Source: Niabella aurantiaca DSM 17617
GTDB taxonomy: Bacteria > Bacteroidota > Bacteroidia > Chitinophagales > Chitinophagaceae
Length of the DNA stretch: 64,000 bases
Reading direction: 5' to 3'
Assembly (NCBI RefSeq): GCF_000374125.1
Contig: NZ_KB893649.1
Location: forward strand, 144,759-208,758
Shown: in pieces, positions 21,146-30,117 of the stretch
Numbering within the stretch: the stretch's first letter is position 1
Layout: every line of letters begins with the position of its first letter
The notes under the pieces: generated by a model
Database searches by the model: none
Seen by the model: only the letters and a program-made list of their open reading frames with translations
Told to the model about the DNA's origin: nothing
Program-made: the position numbers and the translations under genes

Positions 21146-21389
21146 ACAGTACCGTTACCTCAAAATACTCCATTACCGCATTGGCCAGCAGTTGTTTTGC
21201 TGCTTGCTCACCAATACCCTTCGCTTCCTCCGGGGAAGCAGCATCGACCTGCAGCGTGATGTTTTTTCCAACCCGCACATCCGTAACGGCTCCAAGACCC
21301 AGATTGGCCAATCCACCCAGAACGGCTTTTCCCTGCGGGTCCAATAATTCTTTTAACGGCATGATCACCACCTGTACTGTATAACTCAT
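21144..21389 (-). CDS. purS: Phosphoribosylformylglycinamidine synthase subunit PurS
   Basis: 81 residues, the normal PurS length. PurS is the small non-catalytic subunit of the PurSQL complex that makes FGAM in purine synthesis. The sequence VVIMPLKELLDPQGKAV, followed by LANLGLGAVTDVRVGKNI and a C-terminal VMEYFEVTVL, is diagnostic. purQ and purL are not adjacent, so the subunit genes are dispersed here. Confidence 0.93.
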   Translation of the reverse strand: MSYTVQVVIMPLKELLDPQGKAVLGGLANLGLGAVTDVRVGKNITLQVDAASPEEAKGIGEQAAKQLLANAVMEYFEVTVL

Positions 21390-21485
21390 ACGCTTTCTTG
21401 TAAATTTTATTAAATTGCTTTTGCCAGGCCGGGTTCCCTGCCGGTGCAGCTTACACCCGCCCGGATCGCGGCAATATAAAAATTG

Positions 21486-22226
21486 TCACGCCCGGTCCGG
21501 CTTAAAAATCAAAGATACAATAACATAAGCTACAAATACCACGGGCACCGCGATCCATTTAAAAAAGACAGCGGCCAATATCGCAATGAACACCAGTAAT
21601 AACTTGTCTTTATTGGCTTTCAGCGTATATTTTTTAAACTTCAGGCTGATGATGGGCAGGTTGCTCACCATCAGTCCGCTGATGATCAGGATCGCCGGAT
21701 AAACCAGGAGCGGGTGAAAAACAAGCTGGCCGACGGCGGGCGAACCGGTATATGCGATCACGGGTAAGGACGCTACGGTGAGCGCTGCAGCTGGTGTTGG
21801 GATGCCTTTAAAATAATAGTGTTGCTCTTTATCCAGATTAAACTTTGCCAGGCGCCATACGGCAGCGCAGGGAAAAAGAACTGCCGGCAGGTACCACCAG
21901 CCGGTAACCGCGGCATTGTTGGCCCATCCGATCTGCAGCAGGCGATACAGGATCATGCCGGGCGCTACGCCAAAGCTTACCGCATCTGCCAGTGAATCCA
22001 ATTGCGCACCCATCTGCGAGGTGGCTTTGAAAAGCCGGGCCACAAACCCATCCAGGAAATCGACAACAGCAGCGCACAGCAGCAAAAAGCTGCCCACCAG
22101 CATGCCCGTGGTGAGCGATAGCGGGGAGGCCCACAAAAAAGCACTTTCCGGCTCCAGAATAAATTTGATCGCCAGGCAGCCAAACACCAGGTTTAACAGG
22201 GTAAATAAATTGGGGATCTGTTTCAT
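21486..22226 (-). CDS. pssA: CDP-diacylglycerol-serine O-phosphatidyltransferase
   Basis: 246 residues with about seven membrane helices. It condenses CDP-diacylglycerol and L-serine to phosphatidylserine, the precursor of phosphatidylethanolamine. The CDP-alcohol phosphotransferase signature DG-x2-AR-x8-G-x3-D-x3-D is complete across LDGFVARLFK...GAQLDSLAD. The N-terminus MKQIPNLFTLLNLVFG is typical of Bacteroidota PssA. The start lies 5 bp after the stop of the conserved gene at 22232, so the two form an operon. Confidence 0.94.
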   Translation of the reverse strand: MKQIPNLFTLLNLVFGCLAIKFILEPESAFLWASPLSLTTGMLVGSFLLLCAAVVDFLDGFVARLFKATSQMGAQLDSLADAVSFGVAPGMILYRLLQIGWANNAAVTGWWYLPAVLFPCAAVWRLAKFNLDKEQHYYFKGIPTPAAALTVASLPVIAYTGSPAVGQLVFHPLLVYPAILIISGLMVSNLPIISLKFKKYTLKANKDKLLLVFIAILAAVFFKWIAVPVVFVAYVIVSLIFKPDRA

Positions 22227-22231
22227 AATCG

Positions 22232-22795
22232 TCAGGTTAACCGGGCGGCTAACTGGTCGTTTATCTTTTTATATAAATGATACGGCTTGTACACCCGCCA
22301 GTTATTTATTTCCATCAGCTCGATGAACTGGTTCAGTTTGGCCTGCTTAAAATCATACTGGGTTTGCGAAGGCATGTTCAGGCATACGATCCAGCCGTCT
22401 GCATCGCTCAGCTCCTCGTGCAGCTCTTCATAATAGTCCCGGTCGCCGCTGTGAAAATTCAGCACATTCTCCGCGATCAGAATAAATTTATAAATGCCTT
22501 CATTCATAAATACTTCCAGCACATCCCGTTTGAGGGTCATGATGTCATTCTCTACGGCATCATTCCACTCCCCGATGAGCTCGATGACGGCATACCCTTC
22601 CTCATAATCGGCCATCAATACCTTCAGGTAAAGCGTGCGGCTGCCAAAATAATCCCATTGCGGATGAATATAGTAGTTGTACACGGCATCCTTGTATTCA
22701 AACTGGGAGTGCTCGACCCCGTAAAAGGGGGAAAGTTCATCTTCTTCGCTCAGATAAATATGCTGCCAATTGTAATATGGTTCAATATCATGCAC
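22232..22795 (-). CDS. Conserved hypothetical protein upstream of pssA
   Basis: 187 residues, acidic and aromatic-rich, with no signal peptide or membrane helix. Recognisable segments are YYIHPQWDYFGSRTLYLKVL, GYAVIELIGEWNDAVENDI and EGIYKFILIAENVLNFHSGD. No named family. The 5-bp spacing to pssA suggests a shared transcript and perhaps a role tied to membrane lipid synthesis, but nothing in the sequence proves that. Confidence 0.75.
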   Translation of the reverse strand: MHDIEPYYNWQHIYLSEEDELSPFYGVEHSQFEYKDAVYNYYIHPQWDYFGSRTLYLKVLMADYEEGYAVIELIGEWNDAVENDIMTLKRDVLEVFMNEGIYKFILIAENVLNFHSGDRDYYEELHEELSDADGWIVCLNMPSQTQYDFKQAKLNQFIELMEINNWRVYKPYHLYKKINDQLAARLT

Positions 22796-22989
22796 GGTGC
22801 GAATTTACTGTTTTTTAAAAATTTGAATCTGCTGATTTATTATTTTAACTTTATAGGGGAACCGCCGGAGATGAAGGTGTTATCTGCGAACCGTTCCTTT
22901 TAAAATATTCAACCCTGTAAAGCAGACCGGGCGGGTTTTATCCGGTCCATAAAAATCATTTTTCCGGACCATTCGTTAAAACATGCGTT

Positions 22990-24660
22990 ATGAGAACAAG
23001 CCTCGTTTGCGCCCTGGTCAGTTGCCTTTTTTTATGCTGTAAACAAAAGAACCGGCCACCAACGGCGGCCCAGATCGGATCACTGGAGCTTAAAAGAGGA
23101 CCGCTTATTTCCTGCGGTCCGCCCGAACTGCAACTGGGTGCTGCGGTATTTGAGACCGGCTGTTCTACTGTAAAGGACGATTTTAATCTTGGTATTCAAT
23201 TACTGCACTCATTTGAATATGAAGAAGCGGAGAAGGTATTCGCCGGCATCATTGACAAAGAGCCCGGTTGCGCCATGGGTTACTGGGGTATTGCCATGTC
23301 GAACTTTCATCCGCTATGGACCGCCCCAACTCCCGAAGAACTGAAAAAAGGAGCCGCAGCCATCGGTCTGGCACGCTCGCTCCCTGCTTCCGGCAGGGAA
23401 AAAGAATACATCGCTGCTATCGGGGCCTATTACGATCATTGGGAAACCGCCGGCCACCGCACCCGTGCGCTGCGCTTTGAGCACGCTATGAAAAAGCTTG
23501 CCGGTCAGTACCCGCAGGATAAGGAAGCAAGGATCTTTTATGCCCTTGCCCTTGATGCGGCGGCGGATCCTGCCGACAAAACCTTTCGCCGGCAACTGCA
23601 GGCCGCGCAGCTCCTGCAGGCTCTCTATCCCGGCCAGCCGGAACACCCGGGTATTGTGCATTACCTCATCCATACCTATGATTACCCCGAGCTGGCACAA
23701 CGGGGGCTGGCCGCTGCACGGAAATATGCATCGATCGCACCTTCTTCCGCCCACGCCCTTCACATGCCCTCACATATCTTTATACGGCTGGGACTTTGGG
23801 ATGAAGCCATCCGCTCCAATCTCGCCTGTATTGCCGCTGCCCTGTGCTATGCTGAAGCAACCAATATGAAGGGCCACTGGGATGAAGAGCTGCACGGACT
23901 GGATTATCTTGTTTACGGATACCTGCAAAAAGGACAGAATGATTCCGCCCGGAGCAAACTCGAATACCTCAGGCATATTACCGAAGTATATCCGGTAAAC
24001 ACCAAAGCGGCTTATTCTTTTGCCGCCATACCCGCCCGCTATGTGCTGGAAAATAAACAATGGGAAGCGGCCGCCGCACTCAAGCCCGCGTTTGAAAATA
24101 TCAACTGGAACCGTTTTCCCTGGCAGGCCGCCATTACCCGTTTTACCCGCGCTTTGGGCCATGCACGTACAAGACGGCCAGGACCGGCCCGGGAAGAGCT
24201 GAAAGAACTGAACCGGCTGCAGGCCCTCCTTATTAAACAAAAAGACACTTACGCGGCCAACCAGGTAGCCATCCAGGCAAAAGCCGCCGAAGCATGGATC
24301 CTGTTTATAGAGGGGAAAAACGGGACAGCGCGGCCGTTGATGCAGCTTGCTGCAGATATGGAGGATCGTACCGGGAAACATCCGGTTACACCCGGAGAAG
24401 TTTTACCGGCCCGCGAGTTATTCGGCGATATGCTTCTGGAAATGAACCAGCCGGAAGCTGCACTGGCGGCATACGAAACTGCCTTAACCACCCATCCCGG
24501 GCGGTTCAATGCGCTCTACGGTGCCGGTCAGGCAGCCATCAGATCGGGAAAAACAGAAAAGGCAGCCGCCTACTTTCAACAGCTGTTGGCAATAACGGAT
24601 AGCGGCCGGTCGGCCCGGCCGGAAATAACCCGGGTCAAAAAATACCTGAAAACCTTATGA
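22990..24660 (+). CDS. TPR-repeat lipoprotein
   Basis: 556 residues. The N-terminus MRTSLVCALVSCLFLCC is a lipoprotein signal. TPR-like helical pairs begin near residue 70 (FEYEEAEKVFAGIIDKEPGC, AMGYWGIAMSNFHPLW) and continue through HALHMPSHIFIRLGLWDEAI to a canonical pair near the C-terminus (NQPEAALAAYETALTTHPGR). TPR proteins act as scaffolds; the partner is unknown. It is convergent with thrC, with 25 bp between the stops. Confidence 0.88.
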   Translation: MRTSLVCALVSCLFLCCKQKNRPPTAAQIGSLELKRGPLISCGPPELQLGAAVFETGCSTVKDDFNLGIQLLHSFEYEEAEKVFAGIIDKEPGCAMGYWGIAMSNFHPLWTAPTPEELKKGAAAIGLARSLPASGREKEYIAAIGAYYDHWETAGHRTRALRFEHAMKKLAGQYPQDKEARIFYALALDAAADPADKTFRRQLQAAQLLQALYPGQPEHPGIVHYLIHTYDYPELAQRGLAAARKYASIAPSSAHALHMPSHIFIRLGLWDEAIRSNLACIAAALCYAEATNMKGHWDEELHGLDYLVYGYLQKGQNDSARSKLEYLRHITEVYPVNTKAAYSFAAIPARYVLENKQWEAAAALKPAFENINWNRFPWQAAITRFTRALGHARTRRPGPAREELKELNRLQALLIKQKDTYAANQVAIQAKAAEAWILFIEGKNGTARPLMQLAADMEDRTGKHPVTPGEVLPARELFGDMLLEMNQPEAALAAYETALTTHPGRFNALYGAGQAAIRSGKTEKAAAYFQQLLAITDSGRSARPEITRVKKYLKTL

Positions 24661-24685
24661 ACGCGTACCTCACTGCCACAAACGC

Positions 24686-25984
24686 TTAGCCGTTCGTGAG
24701 GTATTCTTTGAACGCCGCATAGTCCGGCTGTAGCTCCACGGCCTGCTTCGGCTGCAGCATCAGCTCCTGCAATATTTCCGGAATTACAACATCGGCACCA
24801 GTAGCCTGTTTTACAGCATCCGGAAACTTTACGGGATGTGCCGTTTCGAGGATCAGTCCTTTTTCTCCCGGGTGTCCGTTCAGGTACTGTTCCAGCGCCC
24901 GGTACGCCACGGCCCCATGCGGGTCGAGCGTATAACCGGTTTCCTGAAAAACCGTTTGAATGGTTGCGATCGTATCGGCATCCGATATGCTGGCGGCCGA
25001 CAGGTTGTCTTTTAATTTCAGGAATTGCTGATCAAACAATTCCATAATGCGGACAAAATTGCTGGGATCGCCCACGTCCATGGCGTTGGACAATGTGGCT
25101 ACTGCTTTTTTGGGCTTCCAGTCTTCTGTTTGCAAAAATGCCGGCACCACATCATTGGCATTACAGGCCGCAATAAAATGGCCCAGTGGTAAGCCGCCCG
25201 CTTTTGCGAGGAGCCCTGCACAGATATTTCCGAAATTGCCGCTGGGTACCGTAACCACAGGCGCCAGGGTCTTGTCCGCCCATTGCTTGTAGGCGAAGAA
25301 ATAATAAAACTGCTGCGGCAGCCAGCGTGCTACGTTGATGGAATTGGCAGAGGTGAGGAACCGCTTCGCCCGGATGTCTTCATCGGTAAAAGCCTGTTTT
25401 ACCAGGCGCTGGCAGTCATCAAAGCTGCCGGCCACTTCCAGCGCGGTAATGTTCTTCCCCAGCGCTGTCAGCTGTTTTTCCTGCACCGGGCTTACCCTGT
25501 CTTTGGGGTACAGGATCACTACCTGAACACCCTCTACATCATAAAATCCACTTGCCACCGCGCCTCCCGTGTCTCCGGAAGTGGCCACCAGCACGGTCAC
25601 CTCTTTTTGCTCACCGCTCAAAAAATAACCCAGACAACGGCTCATAAAACGGGCGCCCACATCTTTGAACGCCAGGGTGGGACCATGAAATAATTCGAGC
25701 GATGCAATCCTGTCCGTAACCGGTTTTAACGGGAACGGGAAATTCACCGTTTGGGAAACGATCTCAAAAAGGGTTTCTTCGGGGATAGATGTTCCGACAT
25801 AGGGCCGGATAACGCGGAATGCAATTTCTTCCTCAGAAAGGGATCCGATATTTTTTAACAGGTCAGCCTCCGCGGCGGGCAGCACTTCGGGGAAGTATAA
25901 CCCCCTATCCGGTGCCTGTCCCTGTATGGCGGCCTCTTTAAACGTTACCTTCGGCGACTGATGATTTAAACTATAGTATTGCAT
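24686..25984 (-). CDS. thrC: Threonine synthase
   Basis: 432 residues. It converts O-phosphohomoserine to threonine with PLP. The PLP lysine is Lys107 in HGPTLAFKDVGARF, followed by VLVATSGDTGGAVASGF (phosphate-binding loop) and TVPSGNFGNICAGLLAKAGG. The gene is last in a thrA-thrB-thrC order on the minus strand. Its ATG lies only 5 bp after a heptamer array (25989-26030), so its translation initiation region is made of repeat DNA. Confidence 0.96.
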   Translation of the reverse strand: MQYYSLNHQSPKVTFKEAAIQGQAPDRGLYFPEVLPAAEADLLKNIGSLSEEEIAFRVIRPYVGTSIPEETLFEIVSQTVNFPFPLKPVTDRIASLELFHGPTLAFKDVGARFMSRCLGYFLSGEQKEVTVLVATSGDTGGAVASGFYDVEGVQVVILYPKDRVSPVQEKQLTALGKNITALEVAGSFDDCQRLVKQAFTDEDIRAKRFLTSANSINVARWLPQQFYYFFAYKQWADKTLAPVVTVPSGNFGNICAGLLAKAGGLPLGHFIAACNANDVVPAFLQTEDWKPKKAVATLSNAMDVGDPSNFVRIMELFDQQFLKLKDNLSAASISDADTIATIQTVFQETGYTLDPHGAVAYRALEQYLNGHPGEKGLILETAHPVKFPDAVKQATGADVVIPEILQELMLQPKQAVELQPDYAAFKEYLTNG

Positions 25985-25988
25985 GCGA

Positions 25989-26030
25989 TTTTAGACGTTA
26001 GATTTTAGACCTTAGATATTAGACCTTAGA
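25989..26030. repeat. Heptamer array next to the thrC start
   Basis: Six 7-bp units in exact register, consensus NNTTAGA: TTTTAGA, CGTTAGA, TTTTAGA, CCTTAGA, TATTAGA, CCTTAGA. It ends 4 bases from the thrC start codon. Confidence 0.85.
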
Positions 26031-26084
26031 CGTCCCGGCCCTGACAGATCCGGGTGTACTTTGAGGTTCGGTATCCGCTCCCCT

Positions 26085-26112
26085 ATTCACCATTGACTAT
26101 TCACCATTGACT
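26085..26112. repeat. Heptamer array overlapping the thrB 3' end
   Basis: Four 7-bp units: ATTCACC, ATTGACT, ATTCACC, ATTGACT (a 14-bp unit twice). The thrB stop (26097-26099) and its last codons lie inside the repeat, so the final residues VVNGE are repeat-encoded. Confidence 0.8.
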
Positions 26113-27023
26113 ACCTCCACCCCTTTATTGTTGATGGTTGTTACATAAACATAGTTCTCAATACCGATGCGGTCATAGATGCTGCTCATGATACCCGCCA
26201 CGTTCTTTGCCACCGCTTCCGTTTCACTCAGCATAAAAATAGACGGCCCGGATCCGGATATGCCTCCACCCAGGGCGCCGGCCTCCCGGCACCGGCTCTT
26301 TACTTCGTCAAACCCGGGAATCAGGATGCTTCTTACCGGCTCGATGATCACATCCTCCAGCGAGCGGCTGATCAGCGTTTTGTCGTTCCGCATAAAGCCA
26401 GCCACCAGGCCGGCTATATTTCCCCATTGTTTGATCGCATCCTTCAGCAACACTTTTTGTTTCAGGATCTGGCGGGCGTCGGCAGTGCGTACCTCTATCT
26501 GCGGGTGCACCACCGTAACAAAAAGATCGGGGGCCGCCAGCGGAACGATGTCGATCGGGTGGATCGACCGGATGAGGGTGACCCCTCCCAAAATACAGGG
26601 GGTAATATTGTCTGCATGTTTTACACCACTGGCCAGCTTTTCGCCGATCATCGCCAGCTGTACCAGCTCATCCGTGGTAAACCGGTTACCGAGCAACAGG
26701 TTGGCCCCCACGGCCGCACCTGCAGCGCTGGCCGCGCTGGATCCTAACCCGCTGCCGGGTTTGATCCGTTTTTGTATGGTTACCTCAAACCCGATATTGC
26801 CGCCGGCCTTTTCGATGGCGGCCAGCAATACCACCCCTGCTACATTCTGTTCCGGATCCGTTGGCAAACCAAAATGATCCCTGTTCCGGATGATGACGCG
26901 CGGCTCATCCAGCAAACGGAATTCCATGATATCATACGGATCGTTCAGGGCAAGGCCCAGGATATCAAATCCGCAGACCAGGTTGGCCACAGTGCCCGGG
27001 GATTTTATTTTTACTTGTTTCAT
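26097..27023 (-). CDS. thrB: Homoserine kinase
   Basis: 308 residues from ATG at 27021-27023; the open frame runs 37 codons further up but that part is unlike the family. A GHMP kinase that phosphorylates homoserine. Motifs: PGTVANLVCGFDILGLAL, the ATP-binding KPGSGLGSSAASAAGAAVG and the C-terminal GGGISGSGPSIFML. It sits 120 bp after thrA and upstream of thrC, in the threonine pathway order. Its extreme C-terminus overlaps a tandem repeat. Confidence 0.95.
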   Translation of the reverse strand: MKQVKIKSPGTVANLVCGFDILGLALNDPYDIMEFRLLDEPRVIIRNRDHFGLPTDPEQNVAGVVLLAAIEKAGGNIGFEVTIQKRIKPGSGLGSSAASAAGAAVGANLLLGNRFTTDELVQLAMIGEKLASGVKHADNITPCILGGVTLIRSIHPIDIVPLAAPDLFVTVVHPQIEVRTADARQILKQKVLLKDAIKQWGNIAGLVAGFMRNDKTLISRSLEDVIIEPVRSILIPGFDEVKSRCREAGALGGGISGSGPSIFMLSETEAVAKNVAGIMSSIYDRIGIENYVYVTTINNKGVEVVNGE

Positions 27024-27143
27024 CTGAGAGGTAGTAAACGATTGATTTGTGAGATAATTGTGATGCGCTATGCCGCAATAAGTATAAGCGAACGAGGACC
27101 AGGGCTGCCGGAAACGTCCGTTGCCTCCGATCATCTTTGCTTC

Positions 27144-29600
27144 TTATTCATTTACCGCGCGCATAATATCGGCAAATACGCCGCTGGCGGTTACATCGGC
27201 GCCGGCGCCGGCGCCTTTCACCACAAGGGGCTGCTCCGGGTAGCGGGCCGTATAGAACAGCACCACGTTGTCTTTGCCATATAAATGGTAGAGGTCATTC
27301 TCCGGCCGTATATGCCGCAGTCCGACGGATGCTTTCCCGTCGTTGAACGTGGCCACAAATTTCAGTTTGCAATTCTCCGCCAATGCAGCATCCAGCAAAC
27401 CTTTAAAATGCGCTTCCTCTTTTTCCATCGCCTTATAAAAAGCCTCTACAGAACCTTCCATGCAGGAAGGGGGCATAAAGGAGTCGTTCTGAATATCCTC
27501 CATTTCCATTTCAAACCCGGATTCCCTTGCCAGGATCAGTATCTTGCGCATCACATCCACCCCGCTCAGATCCAAACGGGGATCCGGCTCGGTATATCCT
27601 TCCTCCTGTGCCTGTTTTACCACATCGGCAAATGGCCGGGATCCGTCATAATGATTAAATACAAAATTGAGGGTACCACTCAGCACCGCTTCAATGCGGC
27701 GGATCTCATCACCGCTCCGGCGCAGGTCGTTCAGCGTGGCGATCACCGGCAGGGCGGCTCCTACATTGGTTTCAAAAAGGAATTTGGCGTTGAACACATG
27801 CGCCAGCTCTTTTAATTTTTTATATTCGGGAAACGGGGAAGCCGCGGCGATCTTATTGCAGGCCACCACCGAGATGCTTTTCTGCAGCATCTTATCATAA
27901 ACCTTCGCCACGTCTTTATTGGCCGTTATATCCACAAAAATAGAGTTCCGCATATTCCGCCGGATGATCTCATTGGCAAACTCGGAAATGGACGCAGATT
28001 CGCCGCCCGCCAGGGACTCCTTCCAGCCGCTTAGGGAAATGCCTCTTTCCTTAAAGATCATTTTACGGCTGTTGCTGATCCCTACCACACTTACATTTAA
28101 TTTCAAATGCTGGATCAGGAAGGAGTGCTGCTGTTTTAATTGTTCCATCAGCTTGGCTCCCACATTCCCCAGTCCTACAATAAACAGATTGAGCTGTTTT
28201 TGTATGGTTTCGAAAAATTCTTCGTGCAATACATTAATGGCTTTGCCTACATCATCCGTAGCGATCACCGTGCTGATGTTCTTTTCAGAAGAGCCCTGCG
28301 CGATCGCGCGGATATTGATCCCGTTCCGGCCCAAAGCGCCAAACATCCTTCCGCTGACCCCGGGAAGGCTTTTCATATTTTCCCCTACCAGCGCCACGAT
28401 CGAAAGATGGGTTTCCGCTTTCAGCGGCTCTACTTTTTTGAGCGCGATCTCATCCGCAAAGGTCTTATCCACGATCCTCTTTGCGGCCTGCAGGTGTTTC
28501 TGGTCGATGGCTACACAGATCGAGTGCTCGGAAGAGCTTTGAGTGATCAGCACTACGTTGATCCGCTCTTTGCTCAATGCCTCAAACAACCGCTTTGAAA
28601 ACCCGGGAATGCCGATCATCCCGCTTCCCTCCAGGCTCAGAAGGGCTATATTGTTCACGCTGGAGATACCGCTTACGATATGCTCCCGTACGACTTTTGT
28701 ATCTTTTATCTTTCCACCGACCACCGTTCCCGGCATCTCAGGAGCGAACGTATTCTTTACATACAGCGGTATGTTCTTGCTCATTACCGGCTGAATGGTG
28801 GGCGGGTACAATACCTTGGCGCCAAAGTGCGACAGTTCCATTGCCTCACTGTAAGAAATGCGTTCGATCACCTTGGCATTGGCCGCCAGCCGCGGGTCTG
28901 CCGTCATCATCCCGTTCACGTCTTTCCAAACCTGCAGCGATTCTGCATCAATGGCCGCAGCGATCAGGGAAGCGGTATAGTCGGAGCCGCCCCGGCCCAG
29001 CGTTGTAGTGATCCCCTGCTCGTCGGAACCGATAAAACCCGGGATGACAAATACGTTGCTTTTATTTTCCTTAAAATACTTCCGGATCTCCTTTTCAGTT
29101 GTCTCCAGATGCACTTCCGCATGTGTATAATCGCTGTTTGTAAAAATAAACTGGCGCGCATCTTTCCATACCACAAACAGTCCCAAATGTTTGAAAGCCT
29201 CCGCAATGATCTGTGAAGAAAGCCATTCGCCGTAAGCGGCCAGCCGGTCCTGGTTCTTCGGGGTGATCTCCCGCAATAAGAAAATCCCGTTGCAGATCTC
29301 TTCTATTTCATTGATCGCCTTTTTAACCAGGCTCAGTAAGGAGCTTTGCGAAGCGATCGGGATCAGTGCCTTGATGGTTTCAAAATGACGCTGCTCGATC
29401 ACTGTGACCTTTGACCGGAAATCTTCATTGCCATCCGCGGCCTCTTTGCCCGATGTCAATAAAAGATCTGTGACACCGCCTAAAGCGGAAACAATAACAA
29501 CAATTGAATTCTTCTTTGCAGCATTGTCTACAATAGCCGCAACTTTTTTTATATTCTCAGCACTGGCTACAGATGAGCCGCCAAACTTAAAGACCTGCAT
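27144..29600 (-). CDS. thrA: Bifunctional aspartokinase / homoserine dehydrogenase I
   Basis: 818 residues, normal for ThrA. The aspartokinase domain begins VFKFGGSSVASAENI and includes LGRGGSDYTASLIAAAIDAE; two ACT regulatory domains follow (about 310-460, for example IALLSLEGSGMIG and ALVGENMKSLPGVSGRMF). Homoserine dehydrogenase starts near 465 with the NAD(P) motif FIVGLGNVGAKLM and carries EAVLSGTLNFVFNHYDGSRP and YTEPDPRLDLSGVDVMRK. It catalyses the first and third steps from aspartate and is usually inhibited by threonine through the ACT domains. It is preceded by a leader peptide and attenuator. Confidence 0.96.
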   Translation of the reverse strand: MQVFKFGGSSVASAENIKKVAAIVDNAAKKNSIVVIVSALGGVTDLLLTSGKEAADGNEDFRSKVTVIEQRHFETIKALIPIASQSSLLSLVKKAINEIEEICNGIFLLREITPKNQDRLAAYGEWLSSQIIAEAFKHLGLFVVWKDARQFIFTNSDYTHAEVHLETTEKEIRKYFKENKSNVFVIPGFIGSDEQGITTTLGRGGSDYTASLIAAAIDAESLQVWKDVNGMMTADPRLAANAKVIERISYSEAMELSHFGAKVLYPPTIQPVMSKNIPLYVKNTFAPEMPGTVVGGKIKDTKVVREHIVSGISSVNNIALLSLEGSGMIGIPGFSKRLFEALSKERINVVLITQSSSEHSICVAIDQKHLQAAKRIVDKTFADEIALKKVEPLKAETHLSIVALVGENMKSLPGVSGRMFGALGRNGINIRAIAQGSSEKNISTVIATDDVGKAINVLHEEFFETIQKQLNLFIVGLGNVGAKLMEQLKQQHSFLIQHLKLNVSVVGISNSRKMIFKERGISLSGWKESLAGGESASISEFANEIIRRNMRNSIFVDITANKDVAKVYDKMLQKSISVVACNKIAAASPFPEYKKLKELAHVFNAKFLFETNVGAALPVIATLNDLRRSGDEIRRIEAVLSGTLNFVFNHYDGSRPFADVVKQAQEEGYTEPDPRLDLSGVDVMRKILILARESGFEMEMEDIQNDSFMPPSCMEGSVEAFYKAMEKEEAHFKGLLDAALAENCKLKFVATFNDGKASVGLRHIRPENDLYHLYGKDNVVLFYTARYPEQPLVVKGAGAGADVTASGVFADIMRAVNE

Positions 29601-29643
29601 GAACTTGATTTAGTAATAAAAGAAAAGGGAATAAACCCGGGGT

Positions 29644-29663
29644 AAAAAACGGCAGAATGCCCG
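29644..29663 (-). terminator. Putative thr attenuator terminator
   Basis: On the minus strand a short GC-rich hairpin (29650-29663, 5 bp with one bulged G, 3-nt loop) is followed directly by six T (29644-29649). It lies between the leader peptide stop (29690) and the thrA start (29600), the expected place for an attenuator. A second hairpin (29683-29689 with 29695-29701, 7 bp) overlaps the leader stop codon. Confidence 0.55.
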
Positions 29664-29689
29664 ATGGATGATATAGCAGCGTACAACCC

Positions 29690-29770
29690 TCAAGGGGTTG
29701 TGGTAATAGTGGTAGCAGTTTCGTTACCGAAAGCTAAAGAAGGTTGGATATTTTGAAAACAGTATTGCAT
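29690..29770 (-). CDS. thrL: thr operon leader peptide
   Basis: A 26-residue ORF from ATG at 29768-29770 ending GNETATTITTTP. Seven of its last nine residues before the final Pro are Thr or Ile, as in enterobacterial ThrL, whose run of Thr/Ile codons makes the ribosome stall when charged tRNA is scarce. It is followed by two hairpins and a T-run before thrA. The frame is also open upstream, but the promoter box at 29787-29794 leaves this ATG as the first on the transcript. The symbol is given by analogy of position and composition. Confidence 0.7.
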   Translation of the reverse strand: MQYCFQNIQPSLAFGNETATTITTTP

Positions 29771-29786
29771 TTTATTAGATACCTGC

Positions 29787-29820
29787 ACAAGATAAGGGAG
29801 AATATTTAAAATTATAACAA
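29787..29820 (-). promoter_or_regulatory. Candidate thrLABC promoter
   Basis: Minus strand TTG (29818-29820), 23 nt, then TATCTTGT (29787-29794), which differs from TAnnTTTG at two positions. It is 16 nt before the leader peptide ATG. Confidence 0.4.
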
Positions 29821-30117
29821 ATACAGCCACTTTTTTGAAAAAAAGCCCCCGGTGGCAAGATCCTGTGTTTGTTAAAATATTGATTTCCCTCCTGTTTTTG
29901 CAACGAAACCGCCGAAAAGGGCGTCTTACCGGCCAGGGGTCTGAAGACAAATGGTCTTCCGGCCAAAGTATAATGAATCCTTAAAATACCGGAATTTTTA
30001 CGGCCTTTGCCGCCGAAGCGCCTGTATTTTTTAAACTTAGGCATTTGTTTTGTTGTTACCGGGTCAGCATATTGATCTCCTTCAACAAAACCATTATTTT
30101 TAAAAGAATCCATTGTT

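Noticed and set aside
24666-24703. Inverted repeat between the TPR gene and thrC stops as a terminator
   Set aside because: One arm lies in the thrC coding end, the loop is long and there is no T-run, so it is not called.
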